The notes: generated by a model from the sequence alone, not told the origin. A stretch of DNA of 64,000 nucleotides from Adiantum capillus-veneris (GCA_014529385.2 CM043954.1:9626830-9690829), one strand, 5' to 3'. Counted from the first letter of the stretch, positions 9,824 through 22,773 are shown. Numbers and translations: made by a program.

Positions 9824-11990
9824 TGTAATGTAATTGGTCTATTTAACATGAGAGTACTTTTGAGAAATGACTTTGTGAGCATAGAGTGTGAACATAATTG
9901 AACATAACAACATAATCATAGCAATTAGTTAACTTGGCATCTGCAATACTTTTGCAAGAGGGAGAATTTAGAGAACATGAAAACAATTGAGGACCGGATT
10001 TATGTGGAGCGTGTCCCCCCTCCAATAGGCATTTGTATTATGATTTATCCCATTAAGAGAGACTTGTTACAATACAATATTTGTGTTCCTTGTAACCTAG
10101 GTGATGCAATGAAGATGGAAAGCTTCATGCATCAAAAGCAAAACATAAGCTTGAAGAAAGCTTTAACTATCCCAAGCCTCACACCCAAGACCTCAAACAC
10201 CTTAGAAGGTGGAGAGAGCTAGCAGGGAATGAGGGTAGGTAAGAGGAAGAAGAGACATTTCATAGGAGAAATAATTAGTTCCTCACTTATCATAAATCTT
10301 CTTGATAGCATACATAATAGCATAGTAATGAAGAAGAAGGAGATGCCAAGCTTAAGCATTGAAGCATGGATCTTGGTTGGATTTGCACTCCATAGCCAAG
10401 AGTGTTGGTGTAGGCTCTCAACCTCTACTTGTTTGGAGAAGAAGAGGGAGATCTTGCACTTTGCATAGCACACAATGAGAGTGTTTGTAAGTGTGTGTGG
10501 GTGAGTATACCCCCTAAGCAACCCTTTACCTTGCTTTGGTCGACCCCCATTGTAGCTCATGCTTAAAGCTCATTGGACCCCTCCAGGCCTCGACAATCAC
10601 AAGCAGGAGGCATTACAACCAGCAAGGGTAGCCTTGGGAAAAGTGTCCCCCTTTCCCCTTTGAGAGAGAGGACTTGATAAATGAAAAACCAATTAATTAA
10701 ATCTCCTAAACTGTCATTGGACCCTTGGGTGGCCAATCAATAGGTTTCAGGCACACCATGAGGGCAACATGAGGAGGAATTTGACAAGTGTCCCTTTTGG
10801 TTTCTTTGTTCCATGCGTGCCTTGTGTGAGTTTGTGGGTGTTCTCTCTCATCCCCCCTCTTGTAGGACTCACCCCTTCCTTGTCGGATTGAATCTTGACC
10901 TTTTCACACCTCAAGCCCCTCATGCATAGGCCCAATTCGCACCACAAGCTTGGCGCTTAAGCACTTTAAGCTTGGGCTCGGTTCTCACCTCAAGTACAAC
11001 CCTAGCATGTCAAGCATGTCAAGCACCTCAACCATCTCAAGCATCAAGCACCTAAAGTGTGTGCGGGTGAGTATATCCCCTAATCAACCACCTAGTTTGC
11101 TTGGGACGACCCCCCCTTGTCGCTCATGCTTAAAGCTCATTGGAATCCTCTAGGCCTAGCCAATCACAAGCAGGAGGCATTACAAGCGGCAAGGGTAGCC
11201 TTGGGACAAGTGTCCCCCTTGCCCCTTTGAGAGAGAGGACTTGATAAATGCAAAATAAATCAATTAAATATCCTAAATTATCATTGGACCCCTTGGGTGG
11301 CCAACCAATATGCTTTACACACACCATGAGGGCAACATGAGGAGGAACTTGACAAGTGTCCCTTTTGCTTTCTTCATACCATGCATTCCTTGTGTGAGTG
11401 TGTGGGTGTTCTCTCTCATCAACCCTCTTGTAGGGCTCGCCCCTTCCTTGTAGGAATTGAATCTTGACCTTTTGACACCTCAAGCCCCTCATGCATAGGC
11501 CTAGTTCCCACCACATCTTGGCCCTTAAGCACTTTAAGCTTCGGTTGGGTTCTCACCTCAAGTACAACCCGAACATCTCAAGCATGTAAAGCACCTCAAG
11601 CATCTCAATCATCAAGCACCTCAATCACATAAAGCACATCAATCATCAAGCACCTTAGTCATCAAGAATGACAAGTAGGACAAGCACCTCGAGGTGGGTC
11701 GGGTTCCCGCCTCAAGCTCAGCCCTAGCTTACCTAAGGTCAAAGGACCTTTACACACATTATTGGAGGTCTTCAATGAAGCTAACCCTAACGTCTTATGC
11801 TCCATTGACTAGCCTTGCTCTTTGATAGACCAACTCTCATTTGGGCCCCTTTATCATTGGCCCCGTGTTGACATAGATCTATAAGCACATGTCTATATCT
11901 TAACCCTTGTTCCTGTTTATTATCCGACATTAAGTGATGAGTTTAATATGAGATTTATTTTTGGGTTGGTTAGGTATTAGGTATTAGACA
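9824..11990 (-). repeat. middle LTR with internal tandem duplication
   Basis: This LTR ends region B and begins region A, so it serves both. It is about 2167 bp against 1570 bp for the left LTR; the excess is a tandem duplication of roughly 0.6 kb, seen as two copies of the GTGAGTATA...CCCCTAA block near 10500 and 11068 and two of the ACACACC... to CCTCAAGCCCC block. The ends match TG...CA. Confidence 0.75.
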
Positions 11991-12003
11991 TTACCTCTCT
12001 CTT
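11991..12003 (-). other. polypurine tract, region B
   Basis: Minus strand AAGAGAGAGGTAA directly before the LTR start; the plus-strand primer of reverse transcription. Confidence 0.65.
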
Positions 12004-12339
12004 GAAATCATAGTCCTCCTCAACTATGAGGTAGAAGAGATAAAGCCTTAGTCATTAGTCAATTTTACTTAGCGTGTAGAGGATCCCTTTTCACCCTACG
12101 ACATCTTTCCAAGATGGATGACCAATACATTTGGTGCTTGGGAGACATAGCTGCCGTAAGCATGTCTGCTCTTTAGTCCATTTCATTCTCCCAAAGTAGA
12201 GTGACAAATTCTACTTGGTGTTTGAGAGACGTCGTCATCACAAACATGATTCTAAGCATGCATACTAGTTGAATTTGTGCACAATTAAAAAGAGGACTAG
12301 TCTTATAAGACAAAAACATGAGTCATTTTAAAAGAAATT

Positions 12340-13820
12340 TATACATTTGGTTACTCTAATGTAGCATTGTAAGCACTGACAAGGTTCATACTATCCTTAA
12401 GATGTATTCCTTGCATCCATCTAGCATCTTCAAAAGGATAATTTTTGAACTTATAAGATATCGTCGGATTATTTTACCATGTCTCAGTACCTTGTCTTCA
12501 TGTCGAAGGATAGCTTCGGGTTGTAGCACCTCTTCTTCGTCTTCAATTTCAAGAGGGTCTTCAATAATTGGTTCACTTAGTGGATCTCCTTTGTAGGGCT
12601 TAAGTAGGCTTACATGAAAGGCAATGTGTATGAGCCAGTGGTTGGGAAACTTGAGTTGATAATTCGTCTCATTGATGGGCTTCAAAATTTGGAAAGGACC
12701 ATAGTATCTTTTTGCTAGTTTAGCATAATACTTTTGATGGCCTGTAGGATTTTTGCCCGTCGTTTGCCTTAATAGAGCCTTAGGAAACTTGAGTAAGACC
12801 CAATCATTTTCTTTGATCATTAAGGCGCTTTTGTGCTTATCAGCAACAACTTTTTTCCTTTGTTGAGAGATGGATATAGCCTCCTTAATCTTTTGAAAAT
12901 ATTCTTGTAGGTCACGGCTATACTCATCGGCGGCGAAGATCTTCCCATGTACTGTGAATAGTAAGGGACTTTTAGGTCTTCCCTCAATGATCTCAAAAGG
13001 TGCTTTTCCCGTAGAAGTATGTACAGTATTATTGTAGGCATACTATATAAGAGGCAAGGACCTTTCCCATTGTGAGCATTGATCAACTTTTGTAACATAA
13101 GTCCGTATGAGATCGAGTATCCTAAGATTGGTTATCTCAGTTTGGCCATTCTTTCGTAAGAGAAATTCAATCTTGTTCCTAGATTCTCAACAAGACCTTT
13201 CCAGAAATTACTGGTCATTCTAGAGTCTCCATCTGACACAATGGATGTGGGTAATCCATGGTGCTTGAAAATTTGAGATATGAAGAGAGTTGCCATTTGA
13301 TGTGCCTTAATAGTCTTTTTGACAGGAATAAAATGTGCTTGCTTGCTAAACCTGTTGACTATTGTCCATATTCCCATATTCCCATGGATAGAATTGGATA
13401 ATCCAAAGATGAAATTCATGGGTATACTCTCCCATGGTGAATTTGGGATAGGCACTGGTTGCAGTAGTCCAGGTTGCTTCCCTCTATCATACTTGGTCTT
13501 TTGGCATACTACAAATTTTGAAACATACTCCTGTATGTCCACTTTCATGGTAGGCCAATAGAAGTATGTCTCTACTCCTTGGAGAGTAGGTGAATACCTC
13601 TATCCCCCACATATGGAGAAGCATAGGATTCATACATAACTTTCTCACGAAGGGACTGTGTAACACATAGCCTATTGCCGTGGAGAAGATAACCATCCTG
13701 CAAGGTGAATGGTTCCTCTTTCTTCCCCAAAGCAAGGACTGAAATTATGTCTCTAAATTCATGGTCAATAGCATACTCATCTATCATAGAAGTTAGATCA
13801 TTGTGACTGGCTATAGACAC
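12340..13820 (-). pseudogene. integrase and chromodomain, region B
   Basis: Minus-strand order: zinc region (YVGDRGI, then VCQKTKYDRGKQ), first Asp (MNFIFGLS, where the Asp of region A reads Asn here), second Asp (SDGDSRM), Glu (GQTEITN), then the C-terminal region with FQILKPINE and LLKPYKGD. The chromodomain (AILRHEDKVLRHGKIIRRYLI) is hit by a one-base deletion near 12462, after which the rest lies in another frame. At least three frameshifts separate the ORFs (13572-13820, 13132-13548, 12820-13098, 12386-12820). It once inserted the element cDNA; now broken. Confidence 0.8.
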
Positions 13821-14443
13821 CGCATTAACTTTTGGTCGTCACGTGAAAGTGCATCGACCACTTGATTGTGCTCACCAGCAATGTGAGCAATATGAAAATT
13901 AAATTGACAAAGAAACTTTTCCAACCTCATTTGTTTGTCGAAAAGCTTGGGTTGCATCATGAAATACTTGAGCGTTTGGTGATCAATTTGTAGAATGAAT
14001 GGAGCCCCCAATAAGTAGTGCTTCCATGTGTCTAGGGCATGTAGAACATCTAAAAGCTCTATCTCATAAATGCCCAAGAATAGTTCATTAGTATTGAGCA
14101 TTCGGCTCTCATATGCTATGGCATGCCCTTCTTGAAGAAAAAGTGCTCCAGAGCAATAACCACAAGCATCACATTGGACCTCAAATGGCTTTGAAAGATC
14201 CAAAAGTATGAGGACAGGTTGGGAAGTAAGCTTCTCTTTGAGCTTATCAAAAGCATTTTGCTCCCTAGCTGCCCATACATAGTTAACGTTCTTCTTAGTT
14301 AAGTCGTGTAGTGGTCCTGCTACTTGAGAGAATTTTGCTATGAAGCGTCTATAGTATTCACACATACCAATAAAGCTTCTTATCTCATGTAGATTCCTTG
14401 GGTTAGGCCATGCTTTTATTACCTCTAACTTTAATGGATTCAT
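13811..14443 (-). pseudogene. RNase H, region B
   Basis: An open stretch of 210 codons from the RT thumb (SFIGMCEYYRRFIAKF) through RNase H: Q-C-D-A-C-G (first acidic residue), YESRMLN, ELLDVLHAL, Q-I-D-H-Q-T and VVDALSRD. The enzyme removes RNA during cDNA synthesis. The domain looks intact but is cut off from RT upstream by a frameshift. Confidence 0.8.
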
Positions 14444-15102
14444 ACGGATACCATCTTGAGAGATAATATGACCTAAGTACTGAATCTCTTGAAGGAAAAA
14501 TTCACTTTTCTTTTGGTTGAGAAAAAAGCTTATTCTCCCTTAATGCTTGAAAAATCACTTGGAGATGTTTCTTATGTTCCTCCAAAGACTTGGAGTATCA
14601 TCAAAGAACACTCCAATGAATTTATGGTAAGGTCTAAAAAATTTCTCCATTGGACGATTGAATGTAGCTGGTGCATTAGTCAAGCCAAAAGGCATCACTA
14701 GATATTCATAAAGACCAAACGTTGTGCGAAACGCGGTCTTTAGGATATCTTCATCCACTATCCTTATTTGATGCTAGCGACTCTTAAGGTCAATCCTAAT
14801 AAATTAGCTAGAGCCTTGTAGCTTATCAAACAGATCTTCTACCTGAGGCACATAAAATCTGTTTTTGATAGTGATATGGTTTAGTGCTCGATAGTTCACA
14901 CACATACGGTATGTACCATCTTTCTTTTGCACTAAAAGGACTGGAGAACAAAAGGGAGAGGAACTAGGACTCCCCATCCCTCTGTTACCAATTCCTGTAC
15001 TTGCCTCATGATCTCCTCTTCTTGAGCTTGTGAGACTCTATTAGGAGGCTTGTTAGGTGGTGAGTTCCCTGGAAAGAGCTCAATGCGATGGTCATCATCC
15101 CC
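14444..15102 (-). pseudogene. reverse transcriptase, region B
   Basis: Minus-strand motifs: [38 protein letters not shown] and the catalytic V-F-F-D-D. The frame changes right after the D-D pair (near 14605), around 14760 and near 15100. Family elements normally read F-F-D-D-I-L. It copies element RNA into DNA. The reading resembles chromovirus RT. Confidence 0.8.
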
Positions 15103-16052
15103 TCATTTTGGAGGTAAGTCCATAGGGATATCATCGATGCACACATCTTGGAATACTTTTAGAAAAGTAGACAAGTATAACTCTTCTTGATTACTATTAT
15201 TTACATTTGATGAAACATTAGGATCGTTTAGAGACTCTTTGAAAAAAATAATGTATGCAGAAGCTAAGCTCTTCATTGACTTATCAAAAGCAAGAGGATT
15301 AACAAGTGGAATAGTGTGACCACACTCACTAGCATCTATATACATGTTTTTTCCCTTGTAGGTGAAGTAGATTCTCCTTTCAGGGAACTTCATATTGGCA
15401 GCCATGCGATCAACCCATGGCGCCCCTAGGATAGCATCTTCACATTGGAGAGGAGAGATGAAGAAGTCTTCTTTGTCGACATAGCTTTGGACATGAAGCC
15501 TCAACTTCCCAATCAAGGGAGTAACAGAGGCTTGCTATCCCTTGACAGTGTGTCATCCATTACCATATCTCACATCTCAAAAGCTTGAATGCCCAACTTG
15601 GTGTCCAACTCCATTGATATGAAGTTGTGAGTAGAGCCAGGGTCAAAGCCAGGGTCAAACAAGATGGAGGCATCATGCTCTCTTACCTTTCCCCAAGCAT
15701 AGGAAAGTGATGATCCTTTGCAATGAGCATCCTCTTTTGGAGCTTTGATGGTGAAAGCCCTAGGAGTCTCATTGCAAGTATTCTTCTTGGGGCAAGAACG
15801 ATAGACATGTCCTTGATCCCCACACTTGAAACACTTATGGTCCTTGCGAGAAGCTTCAAGCTCTTCAGAAGAGATTTTGTTTTTACATTTGTAAGCTCCC
15901 TTCTCCTTGGACGGATTGTTGTTGTTGTTGTTTGGAAGTGCCTTGGGAAGAATTCTGAACATTAGTTTTCCCCTTTGCATCATTTTTGTCTTTGTTTTCC
16001 ATGGGCTTGACATTACGTCTAACCCCTTGATGAAAATTGATGCGTGAAGCAA
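15103..16052 (-). pseudogene. zinc knuckle and protease, region B
   Basis: A CCHC knuckle (CFKCGDQGHVYRSC) binds element RNA. It is followed by the protease motif, which carries a small in-frame duplication: FDPGFDPGSTHNF, from a 12-bp repeat near 15640-15660, so the D-P-G triad occurs twice. ILGAPWVDRMAAN follows. A frame break near 15540 separates the two halves. The duplication alters the loop at the active site and may have inactivated it. Confidence 0.8.
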
Positions 16053-16575
16053 CCATGGTGTGATGGATTACTTTGCCAATAGTAGCAAGCCGTTGAGAGT
16101 TGATGTATTCAACCATCTCTTCAGGTAATCCCACACAGAATTTCTGCCTTTGCTTGGCAAAGTCTATCTTTTGAAAGACAGTAGCCTTGAGATATAAATC
16201 CCAAAACTTGTCTACATATTTGTGGATAGACTCGTGAGAGAGAAGCTTCAAGCTGTGTCGTTTGGTAAGCACTTTGTCCTTTGCATCGCTTACAAGGAAT
16301 TGATTCATGATGGAAACTCTTAGAGTTTTCCATGTCTTTGGTGCTTCACTATTGCCACGAAGGCTAGCCCACCATTGACGAGCTAATTTTTGGAAGTGCA
16401 TAGCTACATGGTGCATCTTGGAGGACTCTGTGAAGCCCTCGTCTCCAAAGGCCGCATCAAATTGTTGGATGAAGGCCACCATTTTGTCGGTAGCACCAAA
16501 GGTGCCATCATAGGTGAGAAAATAGATACTCTTTCCTCCCTCCTTGAACTTCTTTAGCTTTTGTGACTTGGCCAT
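15883..16575 (-). pseudogene. gag capsid region, region B
   Basis: An ORF of 230 codons starting MAKSQKLKKFKEGGKS. It includes the retrotransposon gag pattern ARQWWASLRG, then KYVDKFWDLYLKA and CVGLPEEMVEYI, typical of plant gypsy capsid domains. It ends in a Gln-rich segment, and the zinc knuckle follows in another frame. An in-frame stop lies just upstream of the start Met, so that Met may be the true start in this copy. Forms the particle. Confidence 0.8.
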
Positions 16576-17152
16576 ACAGGAAATGATTTACGATGCCCTC
16601 CATCTTGTATTCTCTAGGATAATAGCCATAGATTTCATCGGAAGAGGAGGAAGGTGAAGAAGAAGGAGAAGAGGGTGAACTCTTTCTAGCCCTTTTCTTC
16701 CTTTGTTTCCTCTCTTCCCTTTCGGAGTGACAAGGAGAAGGCCTATGTGTTGATCTTTTCCTCTTGGGAGGAGTGGGAGATTGTCTAGACCGTCGTCTTT
16801 GTGGAGCCACATCTGCAGAGGAACTTAAACTTTCATTACTTTCTTGCTCTTTGGATTCCTCCTCTCGAATGGGAGAGAGTCTTCTTTTGGGGTTCTATTC
16901 AAGAAGCTCCTAAGCTCTCTCTCCTCTTGGAGAGGAAGGGAAATTCCATAAGCATGAAGTTGTTGAGTAACTTTGGCTTGCAAAGCAGGGTTGCCCATAT
17001 CTTGCAGTGACGAGATAATTCACAAACATGGGAGCATCATCATTACCACCTTCAAGTGAAAAATCAAATCTAGCAATGTTCATTATACTCTCTTGATTAT
17101 TGTCAACCACGCTAACAAAATTTATGTACGTACTTAGTGTACTCTTTGGCAA
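16508..17152 (-). pseudogene. basic Ser/Arg-rich N-terminal gag region, region B
   Basis: The counterpart of 8851-9409, with RRRSRQSPTPPKRKRS followed by a Ser-rich run and IYGYYPREY. A frame change near 16890 separates it from the first ORF (16910-17152, MPKSTLSTYINF). Its conservation in both copies suggests a real part of the gag polyprotein. Confidence 0.5.
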
Positions 17153-17513
17153 TTCAAAATCTTAGTTGCCACTCCTCTTAGCCTTTGAAAATTGGCTCTT
17201 AAGTATCTACACCCATGGCTCTCGAAGTGGTTAATTATAGAGAGTAGAGAAGTTGGTCTGACATAGCAGAGTTGCCGAGGGCTAGCTCCTTTCAGACTTC
17301 TTATGGCTCAATAATGGTAAAGCCACAGGCAAGTCTAAAAAGACTCCATTATTAGGTCCAAATCTCCCAAGGTGTGCACTATATCCCACATAGCGAGCTT
17401 AATAAAACCCATAATAGATCCCAATTCCCCTTACCCTAATATAATTAACAACATCAACCATTTATAGGCTACTTAAGGACCTCTCTTCTTAAGCAAGAAA
17501 AGAGAAACCAAAT

Positions 17514-17525
17514 GCTCTGATACCA
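17514..17525 (-). other. primer-binding site, region B (tRNA-iMet)
   Basis: Minus strand TGGTATCAGAGC, one base from the LTR end; a perfect 12-base match to the usual plant iMet primer site. Confidence 0.85.
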
Positions 17526-17526
17526 A

Positions 17527-17869
17527 TGTAATGGAATTGGCCTATTTAACTTAAGAGTAGTGGAATTAATGAGAGAACTATTGAGAAATGACTTTGTGAG
17601 CATAGCGGGTGAACATAATTGAAGATAGCAACATAATCATAGCAATTCGTTAACTTGGCATGAACAACACTTTTGCAAGAGAGAGAATCTAGAGAACATG
17701 ACAACAATTGAGGACCGAATTTATGTGGAGCCGGTCCCCCCTCCAATAGGCATTTGTATTATGATTTCTCCCATTAAGAGAGACTTGTTACAATATAATC
17801 TTTGTGTTCCTTGTAACCTAGTGCTACAATGAAGATGGAAAGCTTCATGCATCACAAGCATAACATAAA
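17527..17869 (-). repeat. right LTR of the composite, first part
   Basis: Matches 339-683 of the left LTR and then breaks off into copia sequence. The LTR resumes at 28520. About 700 bp of LTR (equivalent to left-LTR 684-1390) are missing, so this junction was not a simple insertion. Confidence 0.8.
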
Positions 17870-18985
17870 CAGAGCGAGGTTTGTGCTTGCGGTTTTTGGG
17901 TCCGTGCGCGTGCACTTTCAAAAGTGCAAACAGGTTTTTGATTTCGGCATCAGTAAATTCAGCATTCCAAGAGCGTTTCCATCAGGTGTGTTGTTGTTTT
18001 ACCCCCTATTCAAAGTTGTTCGTGCTGTCAAAAGCTTCATCCAAGCTACGCTTCAGGAGTTGTATTTTTCAACTCCATTTTTGCTAGAGGTACAGGTACA
18101 AGTACATGATACATGTGCAGGCTGTTCAGAGAGTATTTTGGGATGGTATATAGTCGTTTTATGGCTATTACGTGTTATTGAGATGGTGTTTATGGGCTGA
18201 TTAAGAGCACTTTGGCATCGACATTGTCTCGGATTTTTCAGGCATCCATCATCCATCTCCTCACAAGTTCTTGCATACATACAAGACATCCAGGTTGCAG
18301 TGTTTAATAGCATCAACATAGATTTTAATGGGAGTACTTGATGCGCATATGCATTGTTTTGGCACTTTTGATAGTGCTTGAGCTCTTTTGAGAGGGGTTT
18401 TACTCCCCGCAGGTATTTGTTTACTGCTTCACATTATGTTTGGCGCCTGTTTGAGCATGTATACTGCACCCTGTAGTATTGTTAACAATGGATGTAGTTG
18501 AGTTGCGAAAACTGTCATATGTACCTTTTGCGAAGCCGATTTGGCTTGTTTCTGGCAGTTCTGGTCGTTTCTGAGACTCGGTTTGGAGGCCCTTTTTGAG
18601 ACTGGGCTGGTTTCTTGTTTGCATAACCTTTTGTGAGGATCATAGCGTGAGGTTTTCTTGAGCTGGGGGATTCTCGAATGTTGAGATCCTTTCGGTGATA
18701 CAGGTTCTAGATTACCCCTTTTTTGTGGCCTCACCATAGGACATGTATAGAGAGGTCCAGGTGCATTTGACGGCGTGTTGGCAGTCTTGGGTCAGCTTTT
18801 GACCTTTTATGCACAGTTAGTGGTTGATGCACTTGTCTTATGCTTTGAGAGCATTACTTTTGATGCGTTACTCATCTCTTGTGACAGTTTTGGATTGAGA
18901 TTTTGTCATTTTTTCAGGGGAAACTCTGTCGATTGTTTTCCAAAATTACCAGTGTTTATCGCAATATTATCTTTCGCTTGTAGCC
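17870..18985 (+). other. upstream region of copia A, no clear gene
   Basis: About 1.1 kb between the broken LTR and copia A gag. It holds only short ORFs without recognisable motifs. It may be a leader of copia A or foreign filler. It has no copy elsewhere in the window. Confidence 0.4.
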
Positions 18986-19962
18986 TTGTCATCTAGTGGT
19001 GAAAAGGATATTGACAATATCCGGAAATTTGATGGAACGAATTTTGCTATCCGGAAAGAGCAGATTCAAGATGTTCTTATACAAAAAGGCCAGCTGGATC
19101 CTATCATGGAGCGCCAAGAGGGCAAGTATACAGATGTTGAGTGGGAGAAACTTCATGCTAAGGCCAAATCTAACCACCGTTTCCATTTGGCCGGATCTGT
19201 GTACTTTACTATAGTTGGAGAAAGGACTGCTAGAGATGTATGGGATAAGTTTTGTTCCAGTTATGAGAACAAAAGTGCCACTAATAAGGTTTTCTTGATG
19301 AAGAAGCCGTTTGACAATCGTATGAAGGAAGAGGGCACTATTTATACTCACATTAATGAGTTCAATATCATTTCACTCAGTTGACCACTCAAGGTTTAGT
19401 CTTTGATGAAAAAATCAAATGTATCTTCTTGCTATGCAGTTTATCATCGTCTTGGGATACGTTTTGTACTGCGATTAGCTACTCAGTACTTGGTACCGGT
19501 CTAGTGTACAAAGACGTCCTTGGGAGTCTGTTTATCGAGGAGATTCGCAAGAAATCTCTCGAAGGCAAGAAGGATGGTTATGCGTATGTTGCTAGTGATA
19601 GACAGAGGGGTCGCACTCAAAGTCGTGCCAAAAGTAAGGAACGTGGGGGCTCACGCAGTAAGTCTCGGGGTTCTATGCGTAATGTTGAGTGCTATCACTT
19701 CCATTAAAAATGGCATGTGAAGAAGGATTGCAAGAGATGGCAGCAAAGCAAGAAGGATAAACAATCCAGTGAAACTTTCAAGTCTGATGATTCAAACAAT
19801 GGGAAAGCAAAGTTAGAGGAGATCAATGTGCTAGAGTCTTCAAATGATCCTATTGTAGAGACGCTTCCAGCGGTTGTTATGCCACTTACCTCAGACGTAT
19901 TGGTCTTCGCATCAGATCTACATGTTGAGGCTCTTGTTATAGAACATGCACAATATGCATAG
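18986..19962 (+). pseudogene. gag of copia A
   Basis: The first part (SSSGEKDIDNIRKFDGTNF, then ARDVWDKFCSSYENKS) is a copia capsid domain; the expected start codon reads TTG. A one-base shift near 19380 moves to the frame TTQGLVFDEKIKCIFLLCSL. The zinc knuckle is damaged: CYHFH, stop, KWHVKKDCKRW, where the usual pattern is C-x2-C-x4-H-x4-C. Basic, Ser-rich linkers follow. Confidence 0.75.
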
Positions 19963-21301
19963 AATTGGATAATAGATTTTGGTGCGATTTCCATGTGACA
20001 CCACATATAGAGTGGTTCTCTGTTTATTCTCACTCTTGTGGCAAAGTGAGACTTGGTGATGCTTATGAACTAGACATTGAGGGTGTCAAAAATGTCAAAT
20101 TTCATCTAAGGAATGGCACACTCTTTACTTTATGTAATGTCATACAATTGTCCAAGTTGACTAAAATCTTGGTTGCTGTTGGTGTTCAGCTTGATGATTT
20201 GGGCTACAACACCACATTTGGCAATGGTTCATGGATACTATGCAAAGTTAATCTTGTTGTACTCAGAGGTCAGAAGCATGGTACCTTGTATTCCATGCAT
20301 GTGTCAGATGTTGGTCATGATTACATATCTATAGCCAAGCTGTCCTCTACTGAGTTGTGGGATTTCTGGCAAGGTCATATTAGCCAAAAAGGAATGAGAA
20401 CTCTGACTCGTTTTGGCTACTTACTTGTCTTGTCTTATGTTGACTTTCCTGTTTGTGAGCACTGCATCTATGGAAAATTGACTAGCTCCGTGCACTTACC
20501 ATTGGGTCAAAAGTGAGCTGAACCTCTAGATTTCGTACATAGTGATGTTTGTGGTCCTATGTCAACCAAATCTCGAGGGGGGGACCGGCTACTTTGTGAC
20601 ATTCATAGATGACTCTACTCAAAAGGTGTGGGCATATCCTTTGAAACATAAGGATCAAGTTCTTCTTGTGTTCCAGAAATGTTTTGGCACTCGTTGAGAA
20701 TCAGTCTGGCAAGAAACTCAAGAGGTTGCGAACTGACAATGGTGGAGAGTATGTCTCCAAGGAGTTTGTCAATTTCTGTGTTAAAAGGGGGATTACAAGG
20801 CAGTTAACTGCACCATACACACGAGCTCAGAATGGAGTTTTTGAGCGCATGAATCATACGATTCAAGAAAGAGTCACAGCCATGCTTTCCAGGAAAAATC
20901 TCACACAAGGCTTTTGGGCAAAAGCCGTCTTGACTGCAGTGCACATTATGAAATGTTCACCTAGTACGCCATTGAATTATGAGATTCTAGAAGAGTTATG
21001 GTCTAAACGTAAGCCCCACTATGACCATCTACATGTTTTATGTTGTGAAGCTTATGCTCACGTGCCTAAACAACTTCGACAGAAGTTAGAGCCAAAGTCA
21101 CAAAAATGTATTTTTATTGGATATGGTGCAGATGGAGAGATGGGATATCGTCTCTGGCACCCAAAATCTCATCGAGTCATCCATACTTCAGATGTGATCT
21201 TCAATGAGTCAAAGATGCCGAAACAACCTATCAAGGAAATAAAGGTTCGGAGAGTCACTTTTGAGGATGTTGCCTCAGAGACAGTGAAATCAACTCAGTA
21301 G
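19963..21301 (+). pseudogene. protease and integrase of copia A
   Basis: The protease remnant reads WIIDFGA then FHVTPHIEWFS in a shifted frame. The integrase zinc region ends CEHCIYGKLTSS, the first catalytic Asp lies in FVHSDVCGP (in a frame broken near 20515-20590), the second in RTDNGGEYVS and the Glu in NGVFERMNHT. The end (HVLCCEAYAHVPKQLRQKLEPKSQKCIFIGY) is typical of copia. Stops and frameshifts separate the ORFs (19965-20516, 20666-21301). Confidence 0.8.
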
Positions 21302-22773
21302 GCTAGTGATGTATCTTCCACTAGAAATGCTCCAAAGGGAGCAGATAGCAATGGTCAAAGAGTGATACAGTCTACTAGAGTCTCTCGTCCACCTGTGCAT
21401 TTCGAGCCAAGTCTTGATTACATCATGTTGACCAATTACGGTGAGCCAAGTTGCTACCAAGAAGCCATGATGACGGATGATGTGGTGAAGTGGGAGTAGG
21501 CTATGGAATTTGAATATAACTTGATTCTAGCTAATGACACTTGGGACTTGGTAGAACTGCCATATGATGCAAAAGCTTTACCTTGCAAATGGGTTTACAA
21601 GAAGAAATTCACCTCAGGTGATCCAAATGCAAAGTACAAGGCTAGACTTGTAGCCAAATGGTTCAAACAGCAAAAGTAAGCCGATTTTGATGAAATCTTC
21701 TCGCCTATGGTCAAGACGACGACTCTTAGAACCATACTTGGTCTTGTAGCGATTGAGGACATGGAACTTGTCCAAATGGATGTGAAGACAACATTTCTTC
21801 ACGGGGATGTCGATGAGGATGTTTACATGCAGTAGCCTGAAGGGTTTGTTCAGAAGAACACATCTCGTGAGGAGCTAGTATGTAGGCTCAAAAAGGCACT
21901 TTATGGCTTAAAACAGGGTTTAAGGCAGTGGTATCATAAATTTGATGCATGTATGAGGTCTCAAGGATATAAAAGGAGCGAAGAGGATCACTGCTTGTAC
22001 ACAAGAAAGCTAGATGATGGCTCAATGATCATTCTAGTTTTGTATGTTGATGACATGCTTATAGCTGTAAAATCCATTGCGGAAATTGACAACTTGAAGA
22101 AAACAGTTAGCAATAATTTTGCAATGAAAAGATGCTACACACTTTCTTGGCATGCAAGTCAAAAGAGATCACAAACGTTGTATTCTTGAATTATCTCATG
22201 AAACATACATTGAGAAAGTTTTGCAGCATTTCAATATGCAGGGGGGCAAAGCATTGAGTACCCCAATGCAGGCATTCTTGAAACTCAGCAAGGAAGATGC
22301 ACCCAAATCTGATGCTGAGCGAGCTGAAATGGCTAAGGTACCATATTCTTCGGCAGTGGGCGGTCTCATGTGTGCTATGGTGGCCACAAGACTAGACATT
22401 GCTTTTGCAATGGGAGTGGTGAGCCGATATATGGCAAATCCTGGCAGCAAGCATTGGGAAGTAGTGAAGCACATTCTTAGGTACCTCAAAGGTACGATCG
22501 ACAGGTGTTTACGCTTTGAGAATAGTGATGCATCCATCATGGGTTATGCGGATGCAGTCTATGCAGGTTGTGTCGACAATAGGAGATCAACATCTGGCTA
22601 TGTCTTCATATTTGAAGGAGCAGCAGTATCTTGGAGGTCATGTCTTCAAGATTGTACGTTGTCTTCCACTACGAAAGCAGAGTACGTCGCATTGTCAGAT
22701 GCAAGTAAAGAGGCTATATGGTTATCTCGCTTAGTCAGAAATCTTCGCATTGATGAGACTCTAGTGATATATT
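21302..22773 (+). pseudogene. RT and N-terminal RNase H of copia A
   Basis: RT motifs in order: LPCKWVYKKKF, YKARLVAK, MELVQMDVKTTFLHG, CRLKKALYGLKQG and the catalytic Y-V-D-D-M. RNase H follows (GYADAVYAG, DNRRSTSGYVF, STTKAEYVALSDASKEA). In-frame stops lie near 21497, 21679 and 21834, and a frameshift near 22130. The ORF ends where copia B was inserted; the missing end of RNase H lies at 28021-28240. Confidence 0.8.
22769..22773. repeat. left target duplication ATATT of copia B
   Basis: ATATT is repeated at 28016-28020 on the other side of copia B. Confidence 0.9.

Noticed and set aside
18986-19351. 120-codon minus-strand ORF opposite copia A gag
   Set aside because: Shadow of the capsid frame; no motif.
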